DNA from: Collimonas pratensis
Lineage (GTDB): Bacteria; Pseudomonadota; Gammaproteobacteria; Burkholderiales; Burkholderiaceae_D
Assembly: GCF_001584185.1 (NCBI RefSeq)
Contig: NZ_CP013234.1
Location: 868,001 to 932,000 of the forward strand
Length of the DNA: 64,000 nucleotides
Direction of reading: 5' to 3'
Shown here: one piece after another, positions 1 through 9,892 of the stretch
How positions within the stretch are numbered: the first letter of the stretch is position 1
Layout of the letters: the number at the start of each line of letters is the position of its first letter
Made by a program: the position numbers and the translations under genes
The notes under the pieces: model-generated
The model's database searches: none
What the model was told of the DNA's origin: nothing
Seen by the model: the letters and a program-made list of their open reading frames with translations, nothing else

Positions 1-229
1 AAGGCGACTTGCCTTCAAAAGCGCCCTTGTTGGCAGCTTCCATCAAGCCCGGGCCGCCGCCGGAAATCACGGCAAAACCTTCGTCGGAAAAGCGCCGTGC
101 AATGTCCCTGCAAAGGGGATAATACGGATTGTCTTCCTTGATCCGCGCCGAGCCGAAGATCGATACCGCTGGATGCAACTCGGAAAGGCGTTCGGTCGAC
201 TCGATAAATTCTGCCATAATCGTGAACAT
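1..229 (-). CDS. LOG-family (TIGR00730-type) Rossmann protein, N-terminal part
   Basis: The gene runs off the left edge, so only about 76 N-terminal residues are visible. The stretch SIFGSARIKEDNPYY followed by SGGGPGLMEAANKGAFEG is the nucleotide-binding signature of the LOG / 'lysine decarboxylase-like' family. Members with the full PGGxGTxxE motif are phosphoribohydrolases releasing free cytokinin bases or nucleobases; that motif lies outside the window. Two in-frame ATGs (229 and 217) are possible starts. The gene is divergent from polA across about 90 bases. Cytoplasmic; substrate unknown. Confidence 0.8.
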   Translation of the reverse strand, partial: MFTIMAEFIESTERLSELHPAVSIFGSARIKEDNPYYPLCRDIARRFSDEGFAVISGGGPGLMEAANKGAFEGKSP

Positions 230-319
230 ATGCCACGATTCGCGCGCCTTTTTCGATGTTGCGCGTTCGATATCCGTCACTTGCCGCAAACGCGGCACAT
301 TTTTTCCGTTCAATTCCAT

Positions 320-3094
320 ATGCAAAAAACCCTGCTGTTAGTTGATGGTTCGAGTTATCTCTATCGCGCCTTCCATGCCCTGCCCGATATGCGCAACGCC
401 GCCAATGAGCCGACCGGCGCCCTGTACGGCATCATCAATATGCTGCGTCGTTTACGCATTGATTACCCCGCAGCTTACCTTGCCTGTGTGTTCGATGCAA
501 AAGGTAAAACTTTTCGCGACGACATGTACGCCGACTACAAGGCCACCCGCGCCTCCATGCCGGAGGACCTGGTTAAACAGATTACGCCTATTCACGCCGC
601 CGTGCGCGCGATGGGCTGGCCGATCCTGATGGTGGAGGGCGTGGAAGCCGACGATGTGATCGGCACCTTGACCGTGCAAGCAGTACAGCACGGCATGCAG
701 GCGGTGGTCTCGACCGGCGACAAAGACCTGGCGCAGCTGGTCAATGACGACGTCACGCTGATCAACACCATGAACAACGAGACGCTTGACCGCGCCGGCG
801 TGATCGCCAAATTCGGCGTGCCGCCGGAGCGCATCGTCGACTACCTGACACTGATCGGCGATACCGTCGACAACATCCCCGGCGTCTCCAAGGTCGGCCC
901 GAAAACCGCGGTCAAGTGGCTGGCGCAGTACGACACCGTTGACAACGTGATCGCCAACGCCGCCAGCATCGGCGGCGCGGTCGGCGAGAATTTGCGGCAG
1001 GTGCTGGACTGGCTGCCGAAGGCCAAGGAACTGGTGACGGTGAAGACCGATTGCGACCTCAGCGCGCACATGGTGTCGATCCCGGAATCGCTGATTGCGC
1101 CGGAGCAGGACAAGGACACCCTGATCGAATTGTTTACGCGCTATAACTTCAAGACCTGGCTGCGCGAATTGAGCGCGCCTGCCGCGGCGGCCGCTTCCGC
1201 GCCCGCCGGCGGCGCGCCCGTACCGGCAGCAGCCGTTGCTGGCGCTGCGGCTGACGCCCAGGCGCAGAGCAGCCTGTTCGATACCGTCGAGCGGCACTAT
1301 GAAACCGTGCTGACTGAAGCTCAGCTGGACGCCTGGCTGCAGCGCATCGACAAGGCAACCTTGACCGCGGTCGATACTGAAACCACCTCGCTGGAGCCGA
1401 TGACCGCACAGCTGGTAGGCATCTCGCTGTGCTGCGAAGTCGGCACTGCCGCTTACATTCCTGTCGCCCATCGCTACCAGGATGCGCCGCTGCAGCTGTC
1501 GCGCGAACTGGTGCTGCAAAAGATGAAGCCGTGGCTGGAAGACGACAGCAAGCCGAAGGTCGGCCAGAACCTCAAATACGACAGCCATATTTTCGCCAAT
1601 CAGGGCGTGAACCTGCGGGGCATTGTCCACGACACCTTGCTGGAATCGTATGTGTTCGAGTCGCACCGCAGCCACGACATGGACAGCCTGGCGCTGCGCC
1701 ATCTGAACCACCAGACCATCACCTTCCAGGAAGTATGCGGCAAGGGCGCATCACAGATCGGCTTCGATGAAGTCGAGATCGGCCGCGCCACCGAATATGC
1801 GGCGGAAGATGCCGATATCACCTTGCAGCTGCACCTGACCATGTGGCCGCATATCGCCGACGATGCCAAGCTGCGCTTCATCTACGAAAAAATCGAAGTG
1901 CCGACTTCGGTGGTGCTGCAAAAGATCGAACGCAACGGCGTGCTGATCGACGCCAGCCTGCTGGCGACGCAATCCAACGAGCTGGGCAAGCGCATGCTGG
2001 AGATCGAGCAGCAAGCTTATGACCTGGCCGGCCAGCCGTTCAACCTGAGTTCTCCGAAACAACTGGGCGAGATCCTGTTTGAAAAACTCAAGCTGCCGGT
2101 GGTCAAAAAGACGCCGTCCGGCTCGCCGTCTACCGACGAAGAAGTGCTGCAGAAACTGGCGGAAGACTATCCGCTGCCGAAGGTGCTGCTCGACTACCGC
2201 AGCCTGTCCAAGCTGAAATCGACTTACACCGACAAGCTGCCGAAAATGGTCAATGCGGATACCGGCCGCGTGCACACCAACTATGCGCAGGCAGTGGCGG
2301 TCACCGGCCGCCTGGCGTCGAACGATCCGAACCTGCAGAACATCCCGATCCGCACCGCTGAAGGCCGCCGCATCCGCGAAGCGTTCGTGGCGCCGGCCGG
2401 CAGCGTGATCGTCTCGGCCGACTATTCGCAAATCGAATTACGCATCATGGCGCACATCTCGGGTGATGAAAACATGCTGCGTGCATTTGCCGAAGGCATC
2501 GATATTCACCGCGCCACTGCCGCCGAGATCTTCGGCACCACCGCGGCGGAGGTCAGCAGCGAACAGCGCCGCTACGCCAAGGTCATCAACTTCGGCCTGA
2601 TCTACGGCATGAGCGCATTCGGCCTGGCAGGCAACCTCGGCATCGAGCGCGCCGCGGCGCAAATGTATATCGAAAAATATTTCATGCGCTTCGCCGGCGT
2701 CAAGCAGTTCATGGATATGACCCGGGTGCAGGCCAAGTCGCAAGGCTATGTCGAGACCGTGTTCGGACGTCGCCTGTGGCTGCCGGAAATCAATTCGCCC
2801 AACGGCCAGCGCCGCCAGGGCGCCGAGCGGGCGGCGATCAACGCGCCTATGCAAGGCACGGCCGCCGACCTGATCAAGCTGTCGATGATCGCGGTGCAAA
2901 ACTGGATTGAAACAGAACAGTTAAAATCCAAGATGGTGATGCAGGTGCACGATGAACTGGTGCTCGAAGTGCCGCAGGAGGAACTGGCGCTGGTGCGGGA
3001 AAAACTGCCGCAGCTGATGGCTGGCGTGGCTGAACTAAAAGTACCGCTGATTGCCGAAGTCGGAGTGGGCAAGAATTGGGACGAGGCGCACTGA
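320..3094 (+). CDS. polA: DNA polymerase I
   Basis: A 924-residue enzyme (E. coli has 928) for Okazaki-fragment processing and repair synthesis. The 5' nuclease domain shows DGSSYLYRAF near residue 9, GVEADDVIG near 112 and STGDKDLA near 132. The 3'-5' exonuclease domain keeps its catalytic DTET near 352 and YAAEDAD near 495, so proofreading should be active. The polymerase domain has motif A DYSQIELR (about 700), motif B RRYAKVINFGLIYG (about 750) and motif C VHDELV (about 876). An Ala/Pro-rich linker at about 287-317 joins the two nuclease domains. The ATG at 320 is chosen because MQKTLLLVDGSSYLYRAF is the normal N-terminus; the frame is open further upstream, but without family similarity. 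Confidence 0.98.
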   Translation: MQKTLLLVDGSSYLYRAFHALPDMRNAANEPTGALYGIINMLRRLRIDYPAAYLACVFDAKGKTFRDDMYADYKATRASMPEDLVKQITPIHAAVRAMGWPILMVEGVEADDVIGTLTVQAVQHGMQAVVSTGDKDLAQLVNDDVTLINTMNNETLDRAGVIAKFGVPPERIVDYLTLIGDTVDNIPGVSKVGPKTAVKWLAQYDTVDNVIANAASIGGAVGENLRQVLDWLPKAKELVTVKTDCDLSAHMVSIPESLIAPEQDKDTLIELFTRYNFKTWLRELSAPAAAAASAPAGGAPVPAAAVAGAAADAQAQSSLFDTVERHYETVLTEAQLDAWLQRIDKATLTAVDTETTSLEPMTAQLVGISLCCEVGTAAYIPVAHRYQDAPLQLSRELVLQKMKPWLEDDSKPKVGQNLKYDSHIFANQGVNLRGIVHDTLLESYVFESHRSHDMDSLALRHLNHQTITFQEVCGKGASQIGFDEVEIGRATEYAAEDADITLQLHLTMWPHIADDAKLRFIYEKIEVPTSVVLQKIERNGVLIDASLLATQSNELGKRMLEIEQQAYDLAGQPFNLSSPKQLGEILFEKLKLPVVKKTPSGSPSTDEEVLQKLAEDYPLPKVLLDYRSLSKLKSTYTDKLPKMVNADTGRVHTNYAQAVAVTGRLASNDPNLQNIPIRTAEGRRIREAFVAPAGSVIVSADYSQIELRIMAHISGDENMLRAFAEGIDIHRATAAEIFGTTAAEVSSEQRRYAKVINFGLIYGMSAFGLAGNLGIERAAAQMYIEKYFMRFAGVKQFMDMTRVQAKSQGYVETVFGRRLWLPEINSPNGQRRQGAERAAINAPMQGTAADLIKLSMIAVQNWIETEQLKSKMVMQVHDELVLEVPQEELALVREKLPQLMAGVAELKVPLIAEVGVGKNWDEAH

Positions 3095-3149
3095 TAATCT
3101 GATGATCTGATGCGCGATGGCAGATGGTTAACGATAAAGGAGAATCTTG

Positions 3150-4034
3150 ATGGCGAATTTGAAAGAAGACTTCGATAGCCTGGTCGCAAAGACCAGTTTG
3201 TCCGACAATGTTGATCGTCGTACTTTTTTGAAAACTACACTGGGCACCGGTTTCGCTGCCGCTGTGCTGCCGGTATGCGCGCAGACCATGATCAAGACCG
3301 ATACCGTCGGCCTCACCGCCGGCGCCCTGGAAATCCAGATCAACGGCCTGAGCGTGCCGATCTATCGCGCCCAGCCTGAAGGCAAGACCAATCTGCCGGT
3401 GGTGCTGGTGATCTCGGAAATTTTCGGCGTGCACGAGCATATCGCCGACATCGCGCGCCGCTTCGCCAAGCTGGGCTACCTGGCGATCGCACCTGACCTG
3501 TTCAAGCGCCAAGGCGACCCGGCTGCCTTCGCCACCATTCCTGAGCTGTACAAGAACGTCATTTCCAAGGTGCCGGACGACCAGGTGCTGGGCGATGTCG
3601 ATGCTTGCGTTGCCTGGGCCAAGGAAAATAATGGCAATATCGACAAGCTGGCGATCACCGGCTTTTGCTGGGGCGGCCGCATTACCTGGCTGTATGCCGC
3701 CCATAATCCCAAGGTAAAGGCCGGCGCCGCCTGGTACGGCGGTCTGGTGGGCGAAAAGAACATACTGCAGCCGAAGCATCCGGTGGACATCGCCGTGACC
3801 CTGAAAGTGCCGGTGCTGGGTTTGTACGGCGGCAAGGACCAGGGCATCACACAGGAACACGTGGCGCTGATGAAAGCGGCGCTGGCCAAGGGCAGCAGCA
3901 AGTCGGAAATCGTGGTCTTCCCGAATTCCGGCCACGCGTTCAACGCCGATTATCGTCCCAGCTATGTAGAAGCAGATGCCAAGGACGGCTGGAAGCGCAC
4001 CCTGGCCTGGTTCAAGGAACATGGCGTGAGCTGA
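3150..4034 (+). CDS. Dienelactone hydrolase family protein with Tat-like signal
   Basis: A 294-residue alpha/beta hydrolase. The nucleophile elbow is GFCWGG (Cys about 173), with Asp about 230 in GGKDQG and His about 262 in SGHAF: the Cys-Asp-His triad of dienelactone hydrolases, which open cyclic ester lactones. Residues 22-44 (DRRTFLKTTLGTGFAAAVLP) resemble a twin-arginine signal, as in other Burkholderiales members of this family, so the enzyme may work in the periplasm. An AAAGGAG ribosome site lies 7 bases before the ATG at 3150; the TTG one codon earlier is less likely. It stands alone between polA and a metal transporter. No catechol pathway is nearby, so the substrate is unknown. Confidence 0.88.
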   Translation: MANLKEDFDSLVAKTSLSDNVDRRTFLKTTLGTGFAAAVLPVCAQTMIKTDTVGLTAGALEIQINGLSVPIYRAQPEGKTNLPVVLVISEIFGVHEHIADIARRFAKLGYLAIAPDLFKRQGDPAAFATIPELYKNVISKVPDDQVLGDVDACVAWAKENNGNIDKLAITGFCWGGRITWLYAAHNPKVKAGAAWYGGLVGEKNILQPKHPVDIAVTLKVPVLGLYGGKDQGITQEHVALMKAALAKGSSKSEIVVFPNSGHAFNADYRPSYVEADAKDGWKRTLAWFKEHGVS

Positions 4035-4056
4035 GCGGGGCCACGCATCTTTGCCG

Positions 4057-4088
4057 TTTGTATCCGGATGCGGCTGTCCGGATACAAA
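4057..4088 (+). other. Perfect 12-bp stem-loop after the hydrolase gene
   Basis: TTTGTATCCGGA (4057-4068) and its exact reverse complement (4077-4088) flank an 8-base loop, 22 bases after the hydrolase stop. There is no U-tract after the stem, so it is not a standard intrinsic terminator. It could protect the 3' end of the mRNA or bind a protein. Confidence 0.6.
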
Positions 4089-4197
4089 ACTCCTGTCACC
4101 CCGGCGGGCTAAATAACAGTTAAATTTGCCGAAATGAAGCAGCTGTGTTTTAATTTGCAACATTGTTGCATTTGAAGTTTGTTAGCTGGGGCCAAAA

Positions 4198-4980
4198 ATT
4201 AATTCCACACTCGTTTCAATTCTGCTGGCGACCACTATCGCCGGCCTTTTCAGCATTACCGCCGCTGCCATCTTTTCCTTCGCGCTGCTGTCCAAGATGG
4301 TCGAGCGCATGGTCAGCCTGTCGGTCGGCATCATGCTCGCCACTTCGCTGCTGCATGCGCTGCCGGAAGCCTTTGAATCCAAGGCAGACAGCCACACGCT
4401 GTTCGCGATCCTGCTGGGTGGGCTGCTGGCCTTTTTCGTCCTGGAAAAATTTGCCATCCTGCGTCACTCCCATCATCACGAGGATGACGGCCACGGCCAT
4501 CATCACGGCCATGACAAGAAAGAGGCGGGCAAAGCCGGCTGGATGATCCTGGTCGGCGACGGCCTGCACAATTTCACCGACGGCATCCTGATTGCGGCGG
4601 CCTTCCTGGCCGATCCGCACCTCGGGCTGATCACCGGCCTGGCCATCATCGTGCACGAGATCCCACAGGAAATCGGCGATTTCATCGTGCTGCTCAACGC
4701 CGGTTTTTCGCGCACCCGCGCTTATGTCTACAACCTGATCTGCAGCCTGATGGCGGTGCTGGGCGGCTTGCTCGGCTACTTTACGCTGGAGCGCGGCATG
4801 GAATGGATTCCTTACGTGCTGGTGTTCGCCTCGTCGGGATTCATCTATATCGCCGTCAGCGACCTGATGCCGCAGATGCAGCGCCGCGCCACCTTGCGCG
4901 AAACCATCCCGCAGATCCTGCTGATCGGCGCCGGCGTCGCCATTGTGCTGTTCCTGACCCGTCACGCCCATCAACATTAA
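4198..4980 (+). CDS. ZIP-family divalent metal transporter, probable ATT start
   Basis: Inner-membrane Zn/Fe-type permease of the ZIP family, about 260 residues with eight expected helices. A His-rich cytoplasmic loop (HHHEDDGHGHHHGHD, about residues 92-108) follows helix 3. The metal-path motifs are HNFTDG in helix 4 (about 123) and HEIPQEIGDF in helix 5 (about 152), the latter close to the LIV-1-type motif. The first ATG in frame (4297) would remove helix 1, yet the codons from 4201 on encode a clear helix (NSTLVSILLATTIAGLFSITAAAIFSF in pieces). The frame is closed by TAG at 4183. Only CTG 4186 or ATT 4198 can start it; ATT has GGGG 6 bases upstream and is preferred. Confidence 0.85.
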   Translation: MNSTLVSILLATTIAGLFSITAAAIFSFALLSKMVERMVSLSVGIMLATSLLHALPEAFESKADSHTLFAILLGGLLAFFVLEKFAILRHSHHHEDDGHGHHHGHDKKEAGKAGWMILVGDGLHNFTDGILIAAAFLADPHLGLITGLAIIVHEIPQEIGDFIVLLNAGFSRTRAYVYNLICSLMAVLGGLLGYFTLERGMEWIPYVLVFASSGFIYIAVSDLMPQMQRRATLRETIPQILLIGAGVAIVLFLTRHAHQH

Positions 4981-4983
4981 GCC

Positions 4984-5070
4984 GTAGGGTGGGCACCCGT
5001 GCCCACCATCACTCTCGCTTAATTTCGTTTATCCCGACACCGCGTGGGCAAAAAAGCTTGCCCACCCTAC
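4984..5070. repeat. GTAGGGTGGGC palindromic intergenic repeat, copy 1 (bipartite)
   Basis: Starts GTAGGGTGGGCAC with a short hairpin (GGTGGGCAC/GTGCCCACC), has a spacer of about 40 bases and ends with a second hairpin GTGGGCAAAAAAGCTTGCCCAC followed by CCTAC. The outer ends GTAGGGTGGGC and GCCCACCCTAC are inverted repeats. It fills the junction between the convergent ZIP and sulfurtransferase genes. Three related copies are at 35104, 39752 and 50570. Confidence 0.85.
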
Positions 5071-5081
5071 GGATCCCACAT

Positions 5082-5948
5082 TTATGCGCCCTTGGCTACC
5101 GGCCGCGAGGCGTCGGCGCACCATTCGCTCCACGATCCCGGATACAGTGCGGCGCCATGCAGGCCGGCGATTTCCAGCGCCAGCAGGTTATGGCAGGCAG
5201 TCACGCCGGAGCCGCACTGCATGACGGCGGTCTGCGGTTCGCTGATCAGGGCGCCGAATTCCTCATGCAGCTGATGGCCCGGCTTGAAGCGGCCGTCGGC
5301 TTGCAGATTGTCCTTGAAGAAACGGTTCTTGGCGCCGGGAATATGGCCGCCGACCGGGTCGATGGTTTCGTTTTCGCCGCGGAAGCGGTCCGGCGCGCGG
5401 GCGTCGACGATGGTGCGGCGCAAGTTGGTGAGGTTGCTCAGGACGTCGTGCGCATTGACGCTGGTGGTGAGCGCCGGCTTGACGCTGATGCTGCCCGGCG
5501 CCGGCGTCGGTTCCGCCGTCGTCAATCCTTGTCCGGCCGCCTGCCAGGCTGCCAGGCCGCCATCCAGCACCGCCACCGAAGCGTGACCGATGGAGCGCAA
5601 CAGCCACCACAGGCGGGCGGCGTACATGCCGCCCTGGCCGTCATAGGCGACTACCTGGGTGTCGTCGCTGATGCCCCAGCGGCGCAGCGTCGCGATCAAG
5701 GCGTCCTGTTCCGGTAGCGGATGACGGCCTTTGAAGCTGCCGTCGGCGGCTTGCTTGGCGCCTGACAAATCATGATCCAGGTTGGCGAAGCGTGCCCCGG
5801 CAATATGGCCGGCGTCGTAAGCTGTTCTTCCCGCCGCCGGATCCATCAAGTCATGGCGGCAGTCAATGATGACCCAGCCCGGGTTTTGCGCATTCAGCAG
5901 CAGGTTCGCGGCGGAAATCAGCGTGGTGTAGGGATGTGCTTGAGACAT
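5082..5948 (-). CDS. sseA: 3-mercaptopyruvate / thiosulfate sulfurtransferase
   Basis: A 288-residue tandem rhodanese. The inactive N-terminal domain carries VIIDCRHDL and AYDAGHIAGARF; the catalytic C-terminal domain has VDARAPDRFRG, HIPGAKN and the active-site loop CGSGVTA (Cys about 240), the form typical of mercaptopyruvate sulfurtransferases. These move sulfur from 3-mercaptopyruvate to cyanide or thiols. The ATG at 5948 has AGGAA 6 bases upstream; the frame stays open into the IS, but that part is not family sequence. Before the IS landed, this gene lay about 28 bases behind the EamA gene on the same strand and was probably co-transcribed with it. Confidence 0.93.
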   Translation of the reverse strand: MSQAHPYTTLISAANLLLNAQNPGWVIIDCRHDLMDPAAGRTAYDAGHIAGARFANLDHDLSGAKQAADGSFKGRHPLPEQDALIATLRRWGISDDTQVVAYDGQGGMYAARLWWLLRSIGHASVAVLDGGLAAWQAAGQGLTTAEPTPAPGSISVKPALTTSVNAHDVLSNLTNLRRTIVDARAPDRFRGENETIDPVGGHIPGAKNRFFKDNLQADGRFKPGHQLHEEFGALISEPQTAVMQCGSGVTACHNLLALEIAGLHGAALYPGSWSEWCADASRPVAKGA

Positions 5949-5984
5949 GGCATTCCTTCTGTGAGAGTGTTGATCAGGTGCTGC

Positions 5985-5987
5985 GCC
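5985..5987. repeat. Target-site duplication (GCC), left copy
   Basis: GCC directly before the left IS end, repeated at 7238-7240 directly after the right end. Three bases is a normal duplication length for the IS3 family. Removing the IS and one GCC restores a continuous EamA reading frame to a TGA stop, which supports these boundaries. Confidence 0.7.
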
Positions 5988-5995
5988 TGTAGTGG

Positions 5996-7203
<1,208 letters not shown>

Positions 7204-7232
7204 CTATCGAGGTGTCCGGGCAAATTAGACCA

Positions 7233-8147
7233 CTACAGCCTGCCGGAAACGGTATCAGGCAGTGTCGTCAACGGACGCGCCTTTCTTTGATTATAAAACG
7301 TTGCCAGCAAACCGCCGATAAGGATCACGCTGGTCCCGAGCCAGCCGCGCCAGCCCAGCTGGTCTTGCCAGATCAGGATGCCGAGGATGCTGGAAAAGAC
7401 GATGCCGGTGTATTGGAGGTTGGCGGTCAGCAAAGGATTGCCAAGGCGATAAGCGCGAGTCATCGCGATCTGGCCGATCGTAGCCGAAATGCTGAGCGCG
7501 ATCAGCAGGCTGAAGCCGGTCAGGTTGTGCGCGTGCATGAAGGGAATGCCGCCGCTCGGCAAGCCCAGGCAGCCGGCCAGGCCGGTGACGGCGCTGATGG
7601 CGGAGAAATAGAACACCACGCGGTATTCCGGCTCGCCCAGTTGTCCCAGGCGCCGCACCTGCAGGTAGGCGATGGCGGAAATCAGGCCCGAGCAGAGCGC
7701 AATCAGGGCCGCTGCGGTTTGTTCCGGGGCGAACGAAGGCCGTAACAGCAGCATGACGCCGGCGAAGCTGAGCAGGATGGTGGCCGCCATACCCCATTCG
7801 AAGCGGGCGTTGCTGCGCCACCATGCGGCGCCGAACAGGATCGCCGCCAGCCATATCGACGAGGTGTAGTTGAGAGTGGTGGCGGTGGCGACCGGCAGCA
7901 GGCTGAACGAATAGAACCACATGGCCAGGGAAATCACGCCGATCAGGCCGCGCCGCATGTGTTCGCGAGGCAAGGGTGTTTTCAGGGTGCCGCCCTTGAG
8001 GACGATCAGGGCGACGATGAACAGCATGCCGATCAGGCCGCGGCTGAACAGGATTTCAGAGATTGAATAGTGTTCGGAAGCAAGCTTGACGCAGACCCCC
8101 ATGAGAGAAAACATGAGGCTGGCGAAGAGCATCCAGAGTGATTGCAT
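7233..8147 (-). CDS. EamA/DMT-family transporter (3' end altered by the IS)
   Basis: 304-residue inner-membrane protein with ten predicted helices in two EamA repeats, starting MQSLWMLFASLMFSLMGVCVKLAS. This drug/metabolite superfamily exports amino acids, metabolites or nucleosides; the substrate cannot be read from the sequence. The last codon and stop (CTG TAG) use bases of the IS end. Removing the IS and one GCC gives ...SGRRST followed by TGA instead of ...SGRL, so the protein has lost only two residues and is probably functional. The downstream gene (sulfurtransferase) is now separated from this promoter. Confidence 0.9.
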   Translation of the reverse strand: MQSLWMLFASLMFSLMGVCVKLASEHYSISEILFSRGLIGMLFIVALIVLKGGTLKTPLPREHMRRGLIGVISLAMWFYSFSLLPVATATTLNYTSSIWLAAILFGAAWWRSNARFEWGMAATILLSFAGVMLLLRPSFAPEQTAAALIALCSGLISAIAYLQVRRLGQLGEPEYRVVFYFSAISAVTGLAGCLGLPSGGIPFMHAHNLTGFSLLIALSISATIGQIAMTRAYRLGNPLLTANLQYTGIVFSSILGILIWQDQLGWRGWLGTSVILIGGLLATFYNQRKARPLTTLPDTVSGRL

Positions 8148-8290
8148 GGGAAAATTCTAACAAGAGGCCAGGTTGCTGTCATTTTGACCGATTCCGGCGT
8201 TGTTACGCGTGCTGCAAAAAAATAAAGGCCGGAGTTGATCCGCTGCGTGCAGCGAACCGGCTCCGGCCTGTGGCTCTGGCGATGTTTGGG

Positions 8291-9394
8291 TTAGAGCAGG
8301 CCGTCCTGGCTGCGGTACCACTCGTGGAAATGCTGCATGCCGTCTTCCATCGGCGACTGGTAAGGTCCGACTTCGCTGACGCCACGCTCCATCAGGATGC
8401 GCCGGCCGGCGTCCATGCGCAGGGCGATTTCATCGTCCTCGACGCAGGTTTCCATGTAGGCGGCGCGTTCCGCTTCGACCATCTCGCGCTCAAACAGGGC
8501 GATCTCTTCCGGATAGTAGAACTCGACCACATTGGTGGTCTTCTGCGGGCCGCGCGGCCACAGCGTCGACACCACCAGCACGTGCGGATACCATTCCACC
8601 ATGATGTTCGGATACAGCGTCAGCCAGATCGCGCCGAACTTGGGCGCCTGGCCGTTGTTGAACTTGAGGACCTGTTCCTGCCACTTCTTGTAGGACGGTG
8701 AACCGGATTTGGCCAGGCCATGGTTGACGCCCACGGTCTGCACGCTGTAATCCTTGCCAAACTGCCATTCCAGGTCGTCGCAGCTGACAAAGCTGCCGAG
8801 GCCGGGATGGAAGGGCTCGACGTGGTAATCCTCCAGATAAACCTCGATAAAGGTTTTCCAGTTGTAGTCGCACTCGTGCACTTCGACGTGGTCGAACAGG
8901 TAGCCGCTGAAATCGAGATCCTTGGCGACGCCCAGCTGCGCCAGTTTTTCGCCGACGTGGAAGGCGTTCTGCTCGAACAGCAGGCCGTTCCAGTTTTGCA
9001 GAGGCGTCTTGGACAGGTTCATGCAAGGCGTTTCGCCGAAATGCGGCGCGCCTATCAGTTCACCCTTGAGATCGTAAGTCCAGCGGTGCAGCGGGCAGAC
9101 GATATTGCGGGCATTGCCGCGGCCATCGAACATCTTGGCCTGGCGATGGCGGCAAACGTTGGAAATCAGCTCGATTCCCTGCGGATTGCGCACCAGCATG
9201 CGACCCTCGTTTTCAGAGGCCAGCGTGGCGTAATCGCCGACGTTAGGCACCATCAGCTCATGGCCGACGTAGCGCGGACCATTCTGAAAGAGTTGCTGGA
9301 TTTCGCGCTTTAACAGCGCTTCGTCAAAGTAGACGTTGACCGGAAGTTGCGCATCGGAGCGCGCGAGATTGGTAATAGAAGCCAGATCGGACAT
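8291..9394 (-). CDS. Rieske non-heme iron oxygenase, alpha subunit
   Basis: 367 residues. The N-terminal Rieske [2Fe-2S] motif is CRHRQ...CPLH (Cys/His pairs at about residues 82-104) and the C-terminal SRPBCC catalytic domain has the mononuclear-iron ligands in EDYHVEPFHPG (about residue 190). Such oxygenases hydroxylate or demethylate aromatic or other hydrophobic substrates using an external reductase, which is not encoded nearby. It is divergent from xseB-ispA-dxs. The arrangement is one I recall from other Burkholderiales, which hints at a housekeeping role. The start at 9394 has a G-rich upstream region but no well-spaced Shine-Dalgarno. Confidence 0.88.
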   Translation of the reverse strand: MSDLASITNLARSDAQLPVNVYFDEALLKREIQQLFQNGPRYVGHELMVPNVGDYATLASENEGRMLVRNPQGIELISNVCRHRQAKMFDGRGNARNIVCPLHRWTYDLKGELIGAPHFGETPCMNLSKTPLQNWNGLLFEQNAFHVGEKLAQLGVAKDLDFSGYLFDHVEVHECDYNWKTFIEVYLEDYHVEPFHPGLGSFVSCDDLEWQFGKDYSVQTVGVNHGLAKSGSPSYKKWQEQVLKFNNGQAPKFGAIWLTLYPNIMVEWYPHVLVVSTLWPRGPQKTTNVVEFYYPEEIALFEREMVEAERAAYMETCVEDDEIALRMDAGRRILMERGVSEVGPYQSPMEDGMQHFHEWYRSQDGLL

Positions 9395-9628
9395 CCCTCC
9401 ACCCCCAAATGTGTTGTATCAACCTAAGAGAGAAAGAATCCGCAAAAACCTGTGTTCAAATAATATGAAACGGAAATTTTGGACAGAACCGAGGATTATC
9501 CCACAAAAAACCCGGATTTGGCGTCGTTTCAGGCATTTTATCGAGCCGGGTACCCAAATCTTGTGTCTAAATTCAACGGCTTATAGAGGTTTGCTCTAAA
9601 ATAGCGGTCTAATCTATTTACACCTACT

Positions 9629-9892
9629 ATGCCAAAAAATCCGATTTCCGCCAGCAGCCCGGCCTCGTTCGAACAAGCCATGGCTGAACTGGAGCAACTG
9701 GTAGCCCAGATGGAAGCCGGCGAATTGCCGCTGGAAGCATCGGTTGCCGCCTATAAGCGCGGATCCGAGCTGGTCAAGTTTTGCGCCGCGCAGCTAGAAA
9801 AAGTCGACAGCCAGGTCAAGGTGCTGGAAGGCGACATGCTCAAGCCTTTCGTCGGCGAAGCATTGAACGATCACAGTGGAGCCGACGAATGA
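9629..9892 (+). CDS. xseB: Exodeoxyribonuclease VII small subunit
   Basis: 87 residues with the diagnostic FEQAMAELEQLVAQMEAGELPLEASVAAYKRGSEL helix-rich core; normal length. It pairs with XseA (not in this window) to degrade single-stranded DNA to oligonucleotides. The stop overlaps the ispA start (ATGA at 9889), so the two are translationally coupled at the head of the xseB-ispA-dxs operon. Confidence 0.97.
   Translation: MPKNPISASSPASFEQAMAELEQLVAQMEAGELPLEASVAAYKRGSELVKFCAAQLEKVDSQVKVLEGDMLKPFVGEALNDHSGADE

Noticed and set aside
452-1711. A 419-codon open frame opposite polA, and a similar 508-codon one opposite recG (42654-44180)
   Set aside because: They are anti-sense shadows in GC-rich coding DNA, have His/Arg/Gln-rich low-similarity translations and overlap genes with complete motifs.
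4163-4546. Alternative frame starting ATG 4163 over the ZIP gene
   Set aside because: Its translation is Ser/Pro/Arg/Cys-rich and lacks the ZIP motifs; the true frame has the His loop, HNFTDG and HEIPQEIGDF.
7233-8147. EamA gene as a pseudogene caused by the IS
   Set aside because: Only the last residues change (SGRL against SGRRST); all ten helices remain, so it is called a working gene.
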